Shown here one piece after another: positions 16,093-23,525 of a DNA stretch of 53,066 nucleotides. Source of the stretch: Bacillota bacterium (GTDB lineage Bacteria; Bacillota_I; Bacilli_A; RF39; UBA660); assembly GCA_015059375.1 (NCBI GenBank), contig SVAN01000001.1, positions 84,179 through 137,244 on the forward strand, in the 5' to 3' direction. Made by a program: the position numbers and the translations under genes. How positions within the stretch are numbered: position 1 is the first letter of the stretch; each line of letters opens with the position of its first letter. Below the pieces are notes generated by a model. It saw only the letters and a program-made list of their open reading frames with translations, searched no databases and had not been told where the DNA came from.

Positions 16093-16121
16093 ATTTCAAC
16101 ATCAATATTGATGATTGAAAT
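16093..16121 (+). repeat. Inverted repeat shared by both surface-protein genes
   Basis: ATTTCAACATCAAT pairs with ATTGATGATTGAAAT, with one bulged base. A shorter version (ATTTCAA/TTGAAAT) lies at 21,279-21,300 after the second surface gene, followed in both cases by AAA-rich DNA. It may be a weak terminator or an RNA 3' end structure. Confidence 0.55.
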
Positions 16122-16162
16122 AAATTTAAAGGGTAGTTTTTCATAAATTGTAAATGAAAAGT

Positions 16163-16187
16163 AAAAAAAGAACACTTGTAGTGTTCC
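16163..16187 (-). terminator. Terminator of the murC operon
   Basis: On the minus strand GAACACT/AGTGTTC forms a stem with a 3-base loop followed by seven T residues. It lies right after the stop of the membrane-protein gene at 16,188. Confidence 0.85.
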
Positions 16188-16694
16188 CTATATCTTAAGA
16201 AGAATATTATACTTTTGAAAGATTGATAATAATTCTTCTTTTTTTATGTAATGTTCTTTTTTATTATTGGTAATTGTTACATACTCGTTTTTGTTCGTTG
16301 CTATTAAGCTACCTATTTTAATTTTATTAATATCTTTTAAAATATTTTGAACTGTATCTTCAGAAAGAATTTCTTTTTGGACTAACTTATATCCTTTCAA
16401 AGGATCGATTGTATAGTACCAGTCTAAATAGTAAGTAAATAATGTATTATCATTTGTGATATGTAAATAAAAGTTATTATCTTGATTAACTTTTTTAAAT
16501 AAAGAATTCTTTTCCATTAAAATATCTTTTTGAGGGATAACTCCGAGACTAATACTTAATACTTTATCACTGTTATATAGTTTATCAAATTCTTGCTTTA
16601 AATAAGCTCGATATCCTAGAAAGATACCGATTAGTAATAAGACCCCAATAATCCCAATGATAATTATGTATTTCCCATTTTTACTCTTATTCAT
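16188..16694 (-). CDS. Membrane-anchored protein of unknown function, downstream of murC
   Basis: The 168-residue product has a basic N terminus (MNKSKNGK), one transmembrane segment at about residues 9-28, and an extracytoplasmic domain of about 135 residues rich in Lys, Asn and Tyr. There is no lipobox and no Cys motif. I recognise no family. It begins 7 bases after the murC stop, with AGGAAAAG as the ribosome site, and shares the murC promoter and a single terminator. A wall-related role is suggested only by that linkage. Confidence 0.6.
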   Translation of the reverse strand: MNKSKNGKYIIIIGIIGVLLLIGIFLGYRAYLKQEFDKLYNSDKVLSISLGVIPQKDILMEKNSLFKKVNQDNNFYLHITNDNTLFTYYLDWYYTIDPLKGYKLVQKEILSEDTVQNILKDINKIKIGSLIATNKNEYVTITNNKKEHYIKKEELLSIFQKYNILLKI

Positions 16695-16700
16695 CTTTTC

Positions 16701-18059
16701 CTACTTTACTAAAGCTTTAGCAACCTCGTTAACCGGACCGGCTCCGATGGTAATAATTAAATCATTTTCTTGAACATTTTCTTTAATATATTCTTCGATT
16801 TTTTCAAACGATTCAATGTATATTGCTTTTTCGTTACCATTTTTTCTGATTAAATTAACGATATCTTGGCCACTTACATTATAAATATTTTCTTCGCGCG
16901 CAGCATAAATTTCGGCAATAATAACATGATCAAATTTTGCAAGTACTTCCCCAAATTCATTTAAGTGATCTTTGGTTCTAGAATAGGTATGGGGTTGGAA
17001 GATTGCCCAATTTTCTTTGTGTTTTGTCTTTTTAACAGATTCATAAGTTGTTTTAATTTCACTTGGATGGTGGGCATAATCATCATATACTGGGCAGTTA
17101 TTAAATGTTCCTAATAACTCAAATCGTCTTCCTACACCATGATAATTACTTAAAGCCTTAGTAATTATTTCAAGGTCTAATATATATTGATGGGATAAAG
17201 CAATTGCGGCAAGAGAATTATAAACATTATGAATTCCACTTACTCCTAAAGAAACATTAATCTTCATTTCGTTATTGATATATAAGTCATATCTTGCATG
17301 CCCATTTTCATCAAAATCAATATTTTTAGCCATATAATTTGCGCTGTTTTCAATCCCATAAGTAATTTTCTTTTTGCTATCTTTCGTCGCAATTAAAGTG
17401 TTTTCGTCATCAGCATTAATAACTAGGATACCATTATCAGGAAGTAGCTTTGTATACCGGTTAAATGATTTAATAATATTATCTAGGTTACCAAAATAAT
17501 CTAAATGATCATTATCAATATTTAAAATAATTTCCGCTGTTGGAAAAAAGTCTAAGAAACTATCAACGTATTCACAAGCTTCGGCAATAAAATATTCTTT
17601 ATCACCAACATGGTCATTACCTCCGATAAGGGGAAGGATTGCTCCGATTTGAATCGTTGGATTTAATTTAGCTTCCATAAATATTGAACTAACCATTCCG
17701 CTGGTGGTACTTTTACCATGAGTTCCACTGATGCATAAAACATTTTTGTAATTTTTCATCATTAACCCAAAGAACACACTTCTCTCATATAATTCTTTGT
17801 TCAATTTTTTAGCATAAGCCAGTTCTTCGTTATCATCTTTGATAGCGGCTGTATAAATGACTATATCAGCATTTTCTATATTTTTAAGATTAATTTCATA
17901 ACTTATTTTAATGCCTTTGGAAGCTAGTTTTTTAGTAAGTTCGCTTTCTTTTACGTCATATCCTGTAATTTCACAATTATATGAAAGAAGTATATCGGCA
18001 ATACCACTCATTGATACCCCACCAATTCCAATCATATGAATTTTTTTGTTTGTAAACAT
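16701..18059 (-). CDS. murC: UDP-N-acetylmuramate--L-alanine ligase
   Basis: The 452-residue enzyme adds L-Ala to UDP-MurNAc, the first step of the peptidoglycan stem peptide. Hallmarks are the N-terminal Rossmann motif GIGGVSMSGIADIL (about residues 11-24), the ATP loop SGTHGKSTTSGMV (about 110-122), EACEYVDSFLDF, ILNIDNDHLDYFG, and YDDYAHHPSEI near 330. Length matches the family. It is isolated from other mur genes. The Shine-Dalgarno is AGGTG 7 bases before ATG, and a good promoter lies 27 bases upstream of the start. Its presence shows the organism has a wall, unlike true Mollicutes. Confidence 0.96.
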   Translation of the reverse strand: MFTNKKIHMIGIGGVSMSGIADILLSYNCEITGYDVKESELTKKLASKGIKISYEINLKNIENADIVIYTAAIKDDNEELAYAKKLNKELYERSVFFGLMMKNYKNVLCISGTHGKSTTSGMVSSIFMEAKLNPTIQIGAILPLIGGNDHVGDKEYFIAEACEYVDSFLDFFPTAEIILNIDNDHLDYFGNLDNIIKSFNRYTKLLPDNGILVINADDENTLIATKDSKKKITYGIENSANYMAKNIDFDENGHARYDLYINNEMKINVSLGVSGIHNVYNSLAAIALSHQYILDLEIITKALSNYHGVGRRFELLGTFNNCPVYDDYAHHPSEIKTTYESVKKTKHKENWAIFQPHTYSRTKDHLNEFGEVLAKFDHVIIAEIYAAREENIYNVSGQDIVNLIRKNGNEKAIYIESFEKIEEYIKENVQENDLIITIGAGPVNEVAKALVK

Positions 18060-18085
18060 AATTTCACCTCATTAAATACATTCTT

Positions 18086-18114
18086 ATTATAACTAACTTT
18101 ATGAGTAAGTGCAA
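18086..18114 (-). promoter_or_regulatory. Promoter of the murC operon
   Basis: On the minus strand TTGCAC (18,114-18,109) is followed by a 17-base spacer and TATAAT (18,091-18,086). It faces away from the second surface-protein gene. Confidence 0.75.
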
Positions 18115-18205
18115 AAATTTTTGCTGCACATAATATATAGTTGCTTTTTTTGTAAAATAAATCTTTCTCAAATTGTAAAGTAAAATTTGCTTTTTTTTGT
18201 AAAAC

Positions 18206-18340
18206 TGTGATATCTTTAGTGCCGTTTATATATCAATTGATAATGACTTGATAGAGAGTATTGGTGTTATTAAAAAAGTCGACTCACGGGGCGAAAGTAT
18301 TAAAAAATTAGCATTATCTTTAAAAGATATAAAAGAATAA
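18206..18340 (+). pseudogene. Orphan C-terminal gene fragment
   Basis: A 44-codon frame opens after a stop with no ATG or ribosome site at its start. It reads as the natural end of a helical protein (VDSRGESIKKLALSLKDIKE, then TAA). A terminator begins at its last codons, as for a real gene end. The parent family is not recognised. The remaining DNA of this 337-base gap holds the murC promoter and the next promoter. Confidence 0.35.
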
Positions 18341-18379
18341 AAATCTTATAAAATAGACTTTTATTCTTTTTATTTTTTT
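18331..18379 (+). terminator. Terminator before the second surface-protein gene
   Basis: AAAAGAATAAAA pairs with TTTTATTCTTTT across a 16-base loop and continues into TATTTTTTT. It overlaps the end of the orphan fragment and directly abuts the next promoter. Confidence 0.65.
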
Positions 18380-18387
18380 GTTATACT
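18379..18387 (+). promoter_or_regulatory. Extended -10 promoter giving a near-leaderless mRNA
   Basis: TG-T-TATACT lies only 9 bases before the ATG at 18,397, so transcription should start about 2-5 bases before the start codon. No Shine-Dalgarno sequence is present. The -35 region is the T-rich tail of the terminator and is weak. Confidence 0.55.
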
Positions 18388-18396
18388 TTATATGAT

Positions 18397-21225
18397 ATGG
18401 AAAATGATGTTATAAAGAATAAAGAAAGTTTAAAAGCTATCCTTTTTATTGGGATAACAACGATATTACTGATGGCAATAGGTGTATTTTTTGCATATGC
18501 CTATTTTGCTAATGACCCAAATATTCAAAATAATTTAGCGCTTAATGTAACGATTGAAGAGGGAATATCGGCAGAATTTACTGTAACAGGAGATGAAGAT
18601 TTAACAATTGATGTATCTGGCGATAAGATGTTAAATGATGGAATTGGCTCAGTAGCAGGAACAGATAATACCTCAATAACAGTTAATTTAACAAGTAGTT
18701 CACCGGTAATATGTACTTATGATTTAGTGTGGTCTTGGAATGACGATAGTCCTAATGAATACACAATTTCCACTGGTGCTACAAAAGAATTTACTATTCA
18801 AGGAACTGATGGAAGCAATACTATTGATGAAGTACAAGTAAGTAATTATGGGGCTAGTTTAGATTTAGGTTCTTATGAAATATTTACTTTGGGTGGAACA
18901 ATTATCCAAGATTGGAGCTTTATTGCTAATTTTTATAATGTTAATGTAGTTCAAGATAACCATGCCGGAGCTATTTATAGTGGTAAAATTGCAATACATA
19001 ATGCAGAGTGTGGTGGCCTAGATACAACACTTTCTGATGCTATTGTCACTTTATCTGCTTTAGGAGATCAAAGGTCTCAAAAAGATGGTAGTGTATATAA
19101 AGTAGAACATGAGATATTTACAGCTGCTGATGGTATAACACAAATCGATGCTGGTTATCGTTATGAAGGCGCTAACCCAGATAATTATGTGGAATATAAT
19201 GATGAATTATGGCGAATTATCGGAACTTTTGATGGTTCTGATGTTGGCCTTGAGGAAGGTAAACAATATACAAAGATAATCAGAAGCAATCCATTTAGCA
19301 CTGCATATCCATGGGATTGGGATGATATAAATGGTAATGGTTTGATTGACAGGGATGAATGGAGCGAGTTATGGGCTGATGCTTCATTAAATGCTTTATT
19401 AAATAATGATTATTTAAATCAAGCTGGTGAATTTTCTAGTACGTCTACGGATAAAGGTTTAAATGAAACTGCACGAAATATGATTGCTAAATTTAATAAT
19501 CAATATTCAAAGTGGTATACAAAAGGTTATCTGACAGGTAATACTCAAACTGCTAACGATTTTTATTCTGACGAAAGACAGAAAGGGTACTTATATACTG
19601 CAATAGGTTCAATGTATCCAAGCGATTATGGATATGCAATTTATGATGGTGGTAATGATGATTCATGTGTTTTTCCATCACGTGCTAATATGTCTTCATG
19701 TAAACAATATAATTGGTTATATCGTTCAGGTGTTAATCAATTGTTAATATCGTATGGTAAAATGGGAAGCCTACTAATTCCTTCGATGATTTCTTCTGAG
19801 GGTCAAGTAACAATGTATGATATTTCTACTTCTACTGCGTATTTTAGACCTGCATTATATTTAGAAGCGGATGTATTAATAATAAGTGGAAAAGGTTCAG
19901 AGGATGATCCATATAAAATTTATAAAAAAACCAAAGATAGCTCTTCTGATACCTTATCTGATACAATCTTAGCCTTAGCCAGTGGTATTGAGAGACAATC
20001 TGCTCAAACAAATGGCGGAGTATACCGAGTGGTTAGTCCTGAAGTAACCACCCCGAATTTTACAATATATAAAAATCTCACTCAGGATGAATATGGAAGT
20101 GTAGTAGAATATAAAGCTTCAGAAAGTGGTGCTTTACTTAGCGCTGGTACTTTAACATCAAACATATATACTTGGGATAGTAGCGAAGGTTTTTGGGAAA
20201 AAAGTTATGTTCGTGGAAATGATGGCGATTATTATAATCTTGTAATTCCAATTAAAGAAAGTGGTAATTATAGGTATTGCTTTTCAACTCACTATGGTAG
20301 TAGTAGTAATAAGTTAAAAGTATATATAACTGATGAAAATTCTAGTATTTATGCCAATTCCAAAAGTACCATTTCATTAACAAGTGTTGTTGGTAATGAT
20401 TGTCGTGGGTTAGGGGATATAACTGAGGGTCAGGGCGTGAGATTTGAATATATGAAGGGGGGAGCCTCAGGTACTGGCGTATCTATTACTTTACAAAAGA
20501 TGGAAGAAACCGTACCATTTGGAAATCCTGGTGTAAAATATCAAGGAAAAGATCCAAATAATTATGTGTTATTTAATAACGGAGAATTGTGGCGAATCAT
20601 TGGAACTTTTGAAGGAAGTACAATTGGTCTTGAGCAAGGTGAACATTATACTAAAATAATCAAGAGTGCTTCAATAGGAAATTACGAATGGGATAGTAGT
20701 ATTAGTACTACATGGCAAGATTCTGATTTAAATTATTACTTAACAAATAACTTGTATAATAATTTAAACGTTAATACTAAAGATATGATAGAATATGCAA
20801 CATGGCATTTAGGTAAAATTCAGAATGGAGATTATAATGCATCCGGGTACTATATCGAAGAAAGAGGAGCATCTGGTGGTATAATACCTCATCAAAACTA
20901 TATTGGTTTAATGAATCCAAGTGATTATGGATATGCAATGTATGCAGGAAATACAAATCATGATTGTACTATCGAAACATTAATTAGTAATTATAGCGCA
21001 TCTAAATATGGTTGTGTAAATTATGATTGGTTGTTTAACGGGGATGAATGGACAATATCTCCAATAAATCTTCGATCATCATTTATCGTAAGTGCGGATG
21101 GCGTAATAGGGATTGGAGGGAATGATACTGATGAATATGCTGTTCGTCCTGTTTTGTATCTTAAGTCTAATGTCAGTATTGAGGCAGGAGAAGGCACTTT
21201 ATCTTCACCATATATATTGAAATAG
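18397..21225 (+). CDS. Large secreted repeat protein, paralogue without variable codon signature
   Basis: The 942-residue protein starts with an anchor segment (about residues 14-34) and a TasA-like beta domain to about 215. Two scaffold units follow, recognisable by GSVYKV, LWRIIGTF, MYPSDYGYAIY / MNPSDYGYAMY and FRPALYLEA / VRPVLYLKS. The second unit is interrupted at about 553-708 by an extra beta-sandwich-like domain containing paired Cys. The ends of the units lack the GC-rich C-ending codons seen in the other gene, so they are not obvious hypervariable targets. There is no ribosome site before the ATG, and the promoter -10 lies 9 bases upstream. The short inverted repeat found after the other gene follows here too. 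Confidence 0.82.
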   Translation: MENDVIKNKESLKAILFIGITTILLMAIGVFFAYAYFANDPNIQNNLALNVTIEEGISAEFTVTGDEDLTIDVSGDKMLNDGIGSVAGTDNTSITVNLTSSSPVICTYDLVWSWNDDSPNEYTISTGATKEFTIQGTDGSNTIDEVQVSNYGASLDLGSYEIFTLGGTIIQDWSFIANFYNVNVVQDNHAGAIYSGKIAIHNAECGGLDTTLSDAIVTLSALGDQRSQKDGSVYKVEHEIFTAADGITQIDAGYRYEGANPDNYVEYNDELWRIIGTFDGSDVGLEEGKQYTKIIRSNPFSTAYPWDWDDINGNGLIDRDEWSELWADASLNALLNNDYLNQAGEFSSTSTDKGLNETARNMIAKFNNQYSKWYTKGYLTGNTQTANDFYSDERQKGYLYTAIGSMYPSDYGYAIYDGGNDDSCVFPSRANMSSCKQYNWLYRSGVNQLLISYGKMGSLLIPSMISSEGQVTMYDISTSTAYFRPALYLEADVLIISGKGSEDDPYKIYKKTKDSSSDTLSDTILALASGIERQSAQTNGGVYRVVSPEVTTPNFTIYKNLTQDEYGSVVEYKASESGALLSAGTLTSNIYTWDSSEGFWEKSYVRGNDGDYYNLVIPIKESGNYRYCFSTHYGSSSNKLKVYITDENSSIYANSKSTISLTSVVGNDCRGLGDITEGQGVRFEYMKGGASGTGVSITLQKMEETVPFGNPGVKYQGKDPNNYVLFNNGELWRIIGTFEGSTIGLEQGEHYTKIIKSASIGNYEWDSSISTTWQDSDLNYYLTNNLYNNLNVNTKDMIEYATWHLGKIQNGDYNASGYYIEERGASGGIIPHQNYIGLMNPSDYGYAMYAGNTNHDCTIETLISNYSASKYGCVNYDWLFNGDEWTISPINLRSSFIVSADGVIGIGGNDTDEYAVRPVLYLKSNVSIEAGEGTLSSPYILK

Positions 21226-21278
21226 AACTAAAAAGCGGCGCTATGTTTCTAAATCCACTAAATGCTGGCAAAATTGTG

Positions 21279-21300
21279 ATTTCAAAATTATTGTTGAAAT
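21279..21300 (+). repeat. Inverted repeat after the second surface-protein gene
   Basis: ATTTCAA and TTGAAAT form a 7-base stem around an 8-base loop. It is the counterpart of 16,093-16,121. AAGCGGCGCT, shared with the GC-rich hairpin region, precedes it at about 21,233. The DNA from 21,301 to 21,660 shows only short broken frames. Confidence 0.5.
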
Positions 21301-21662
21301 AAAAGTAAAAAGTGTTCATATACATTTGAATTTTGACAACTTTAACATATTATAAAGCATCTTCTCTTTTTGAGGGAGATTTAATAAAATAACATCAGTT
21401 TTGCTGGGGAGTTAACTAAAGTGTTAACTTCTTTTTTGATGAAATAAAAATGTGATAATTTAATAATAAAGGAAGAGAGATGAAAGAGTTAGAGACATTG
21501 CCCAGCATTATTTTTAGCTGAAATTCAAGTAAATGGAAATGCAATTACATCATTAAAGTATTTCTGTAATAGAAAAAAACATAAAAAATAGTATGTGCCG
21601 GCGAAGTCATGCTTTAAATAACTCTGTAGTAATGTCTCTTTTGTGGAAAGTGAAAAAGCGAC

Positions 21663-21686
21663 TTGCAACATTGTTGCAATTTTTAT
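21663..21686 (+). terminator. Terminator-like hairpin in decayed DNA
   Basis: TTGCAAC-ATT-GTTGCAA is a perfect 7-base stem followed by TTTTTATT. No intact gene precedes it. Confidence 0.55.
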
Positions 21687-21732
21687 TCTAAAAAAAAGGA
21701 AATTGGCTATGTAGTAGGTAATATATAGTATA

Positions 21733-21920
21733 GGAGGACTACAACAAATTTTAGATTATAAAGAAGGGCGATATTTTTCTGCCGTTATAGAAAAAGCACA
21801 AGTTGCGTGCTCTCAAAGTAATAACAACATTTATTCCAATTTTGGTGTAAACACCAAAATAGTATTAGCCGGTTCTACTACTAAAACAATTATTGACTAT
21901 AAATTTATGAACAAATAAAT
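21733..21920 (+). pseudogene. DinD pseudogene, N-terminal piece
   Basis: The translated stretch contains LQQILDYKEGRYFSAVIEKA, VACSQSNNNIYSNFGVNTK and AGSTTKTIIDYKF. These match the DNA-damage-inducible protein D pattern (L-x-x-I-L-x-Y-K-x-W-R-x-F, V-I-E-K-A, A-C, then D-Y-x-L). It ends at a stop (TAA) where DinD should continue with about 200 more residues. A matching C-terminal piece lies about 1.3 kb further on. DinD is an SOS-induced inhibitor of RecA in E. coli. Confidence 0.65.
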
Positions 21921-21933
21921 GATTTAGAAGAAG

Positions 21934-22122
21934 TTGTTCTTAACTACAAATTCTATAAATATTATTTTAAAAAAATATGAAGATGATATAAAAGAACATT
22001 CTAATGAAGTACGAAACCTAAAAAAGAAGAATAAACCTCGTGATGTTAGAATTGAAGAACTAGAAGATGATTTAGCAATTGCAAATGATACTATCGATGA
22101 ATTAGAAGATAAAGTGACATAA
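21934..22122 (+). CDS. Small acidic coiled-coil ORF upstream of the MazF-like gene
   Basis: The 62-codon frame could start at TTG 21,934, but there is no clear ribosome site and the frame is closed by a stop at 21,925. The product is almost all charged helix, with LKKYEDDIKEHSNEVRNLKK then RIEELEDDLAIANDTIDELE in heptad rhythm, suggesting a coiled coil. It ends 31 bases before the MazF-like gene. It could be a partner or antitoxin, or the tail of a decayed gene. I cannot tell which. Confidence 0.35.
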   Translation: MFLTTNSINIILKKYEDDIKEHSNEVRNLKKKNKPRDVRIEELEDDLAIANDTIDELEDKVT

Positions 22123-22155
22123 TAGTAAATTAAGAAGAAAGTTGGTGAACATAAA

Positions 22156-22947
22156 ATGCTTACAATAAATTGGAAACAAATATATGAAATTGATAACAAA
22201 TGGATTTTAATACTATATGACATATCTAAAAATCATTATGTTGGACTACCAGTTTATAATGAAGAACAAGAAAATACAATTTTTATAAAATCTATAAATA
22301 AATATTTAGTATTAGATGAAATTGCTGATTATAATAGAACAAATATTAAAAGATGTATTTATATAAAAGTCAAACCATTAAAAATAAATAATAATGAATT
22401 TAATGGTATATTATTTAAATCAAAAGATTCTTTTCTAAATTATGTAAAAAGTAATACCGATAATACTGCTGATGGAATATCATATAATAAGTGGTGTAGA
22501 GACAAATTAGAATTAATGAAAAAAGAAAACACTGAAATAGATTTTAAAGCTGGAGCAATTTGTTGGGTAGATTTAGGTTATAATGTTGGAAATGAACTTC
22601 GTAAATTAAGACCAGCTATACTTTGGAGAAGCTCATCAAATAAAAAAATGTGGACAATTATTCCGTTAACTTCTAAACACAAAGAAGATAATTATTATTT
22701 CCATTATGATTTAGAATCTGAAAATCTTGGAGTTGCAAGAATAGAAAATTTAATCAATATAAGTTCTAATAGAATAAAAGAACCATATTTTATAAAAAAT
22801 AAAATAGGAACTATTACTAAAAAAGATAATGATAATATTCTGAAAATAATAAAAAAATATTATGCTTTTGAAGAAATAAATATAAAAAATACAACAGAAT
22901 TAAAACAAAGCAATCGTAAGGAAAAACGCGAAAAAGTATTGACGTGA
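22156..22947 (+). CDS. MazF/PemK-like toxin-fold protein with N-terminal extension
   Basis: The 263-residue protein has a C-terminal MazF/PemK fold at about residues 130-235: AGAICWVDLGYNVGNELRKL, then RPAILWRSS, TIIPLTSK and ARIENLINISSNRI. These parallel the R-P-x-x-I and P-I-T-S strands of MazF endoribonucleases. The first 120 residues (with NKWILILYD, YVGLPVY) have a similar strand rhythm and may be a degenerate second copy. Most MazF proteins are about 110 residues and have an adjacent antitoxin; none is certain here. It lies between two pieces of a DinD pseudogene. The start has GAAAGTTGG upstream. Confidence 0.65.
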   Translation: MLTINWKQIYEIDNKWILILYDISKNHYVGLPVYNEEQENTIFIKSINKYLVLDEIADYNRTNIKRCIYIKVKPLKINNNEFNGILFKSKDSFLNYVKSNTDNTADGISYNKWCRDKLELMKKENTEIDFKAGAICWVDLGYNVGNELRKLRPAILWRSSSNKKMWTIIPLTSKHKEDNYYFHYDLESENLGVARIENLINISSNRIKEPYFIKNKIGTITKKDNDNILKIIKKYYAFEEINIKNTTELKQSNRKEKREKVLT

Positions 22948-22966
22948 TTTAAAAAAATGGTATAAT
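22939..22966 (+). promoter_or_regulatory. Promoter of a candidate small RNA
   Basis: TTGACG, a 16-base spacer and TATAAT form a clear sigma-A promoter overlapping the last codons of the MazF-like gene. Confidence 0.75.
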
Positions 22967-22972
22967 TAAAGT

Positions 22973-23050
22973 ACTTTAGATTGTTGCAGGTGTATTTATA
23001 CACTTGGTAGTAGTTTTTCAAAAGGAAGAGCAATGCTCTTCCTTTTGCTT
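22973..23050 (+). ncRNA. Candidate small RNA, about 75 nt
   Basis: Transcription from the promoter at 22,939 would give an RNA with two hairpins: AGGTGTAT/ATACACTT at 22,988-23,005 and a long stem AAAAGGAAGAGC/GCTCTTCCTTTT at 23,020-23,046 that probably ends it. There is no start codon before the second stem, so it is non-coding. It does not match an RNA family I know. Its position next to the MazF-like gene raises the possibility of an RNA antitoxin or regulator. Confidence 0.45.
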
Positions 23051-23139
23051 ATGCAAAATCATATAAAAGTTGATAATTACTCAAATGAAAAGTTAAATTT
23101 CAATTTAGATGTTTATGATATATTGCGTGTATATTAGGT

Positions 23140-23260
23140 TAAAATAGTTTGTTCAGAATGCCCTGGATCACAATAAAATAATTTGGTTGGATAAACATGA
23201 GAGTTAGGAGGGACAATGCCTGAGGCTTTGCCAACACCAAAAAATCTATTAAAGAACTAA
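23140..23260 (+). pseudogene. DinD pseudogene, C-terminal piece
   Basis: The frame ending at 23,260 reads ELGGTMPEALPTPKNLLKN after several stops. It matches the characteristic C terminus of DinD (E-L-G-G-T-M-P-E-x-L-P-T-P). Upstream codons keep a faint N-x-x-V-G pattern with stops in between. It is the counterpart of the N-terminal piece at 21,733. The DNA from 23,051 to 23,140 shows nothing clear. Confidence 0.6.
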
Positions 23261-23263
23261 AGC

Positions 23264-23292
23264 TTGAATTTTATATTTTTTTATAATATAAT
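23264..23292 (+). promoter_or_regulatory. Promoter of ileS
   Basis: TTGAAT at 23,264, a 17-base spacer and TATAAT at 23,287-23,292 form the promoter. The T-box leader follows. Confidence 0.75.
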
Positions 23293-23298
23293 CAAATT

Positions 23299-23515
23299 AA
23301 TCTTTAAAAGATTATGAACAAGACGAAGTTATTTGGAAGTTTTAAAAGAGAGCTAGGATAGGTGAAAGCTAGCAGATGAAAAAGTAACTTAGATCACTTG
23401 GGAATTGCTTATTTAAGTAAATAGAATAAGACGTAATCTCGCGTTAAGAGAATAAAGAAACAATTAAGGTGGTACCGCGGATAATAATCGCCCTTAGGTA
23501 ACCATCTTTTTTTAT
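23299..23515 (+). promoter_or_regulatory. T-box riboswitch, isoleucine specifier
   Basis: The leader holds the stem I landmark AGAGAGCTAGGATAGGTGAA followed by AAGCTAGC, a specifier ATC at 23,393-23,395 (Ile), and the T-box core AAGGTGGTACCGCGG at about 23,467-23,481. The core can pair within an antiterminator. The competing terminator uses GGTAACCATC followed by seven T residues near 23,498-23,515. Uncharged tRNA-Ile should stabilise antitermination and allow ileS expression. Confidence 0.93.
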
Positions 23516-23525
23516 TGGAGGGAAT

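Noticed and set aside
21838-21860. Perfect palindrome TTTTGGTGT-AA-ACACCAAAA as an operator
   Set aside because: It lies inside the decayed DinD coding sequence, and no promoter is placed to use it. Probably chance.
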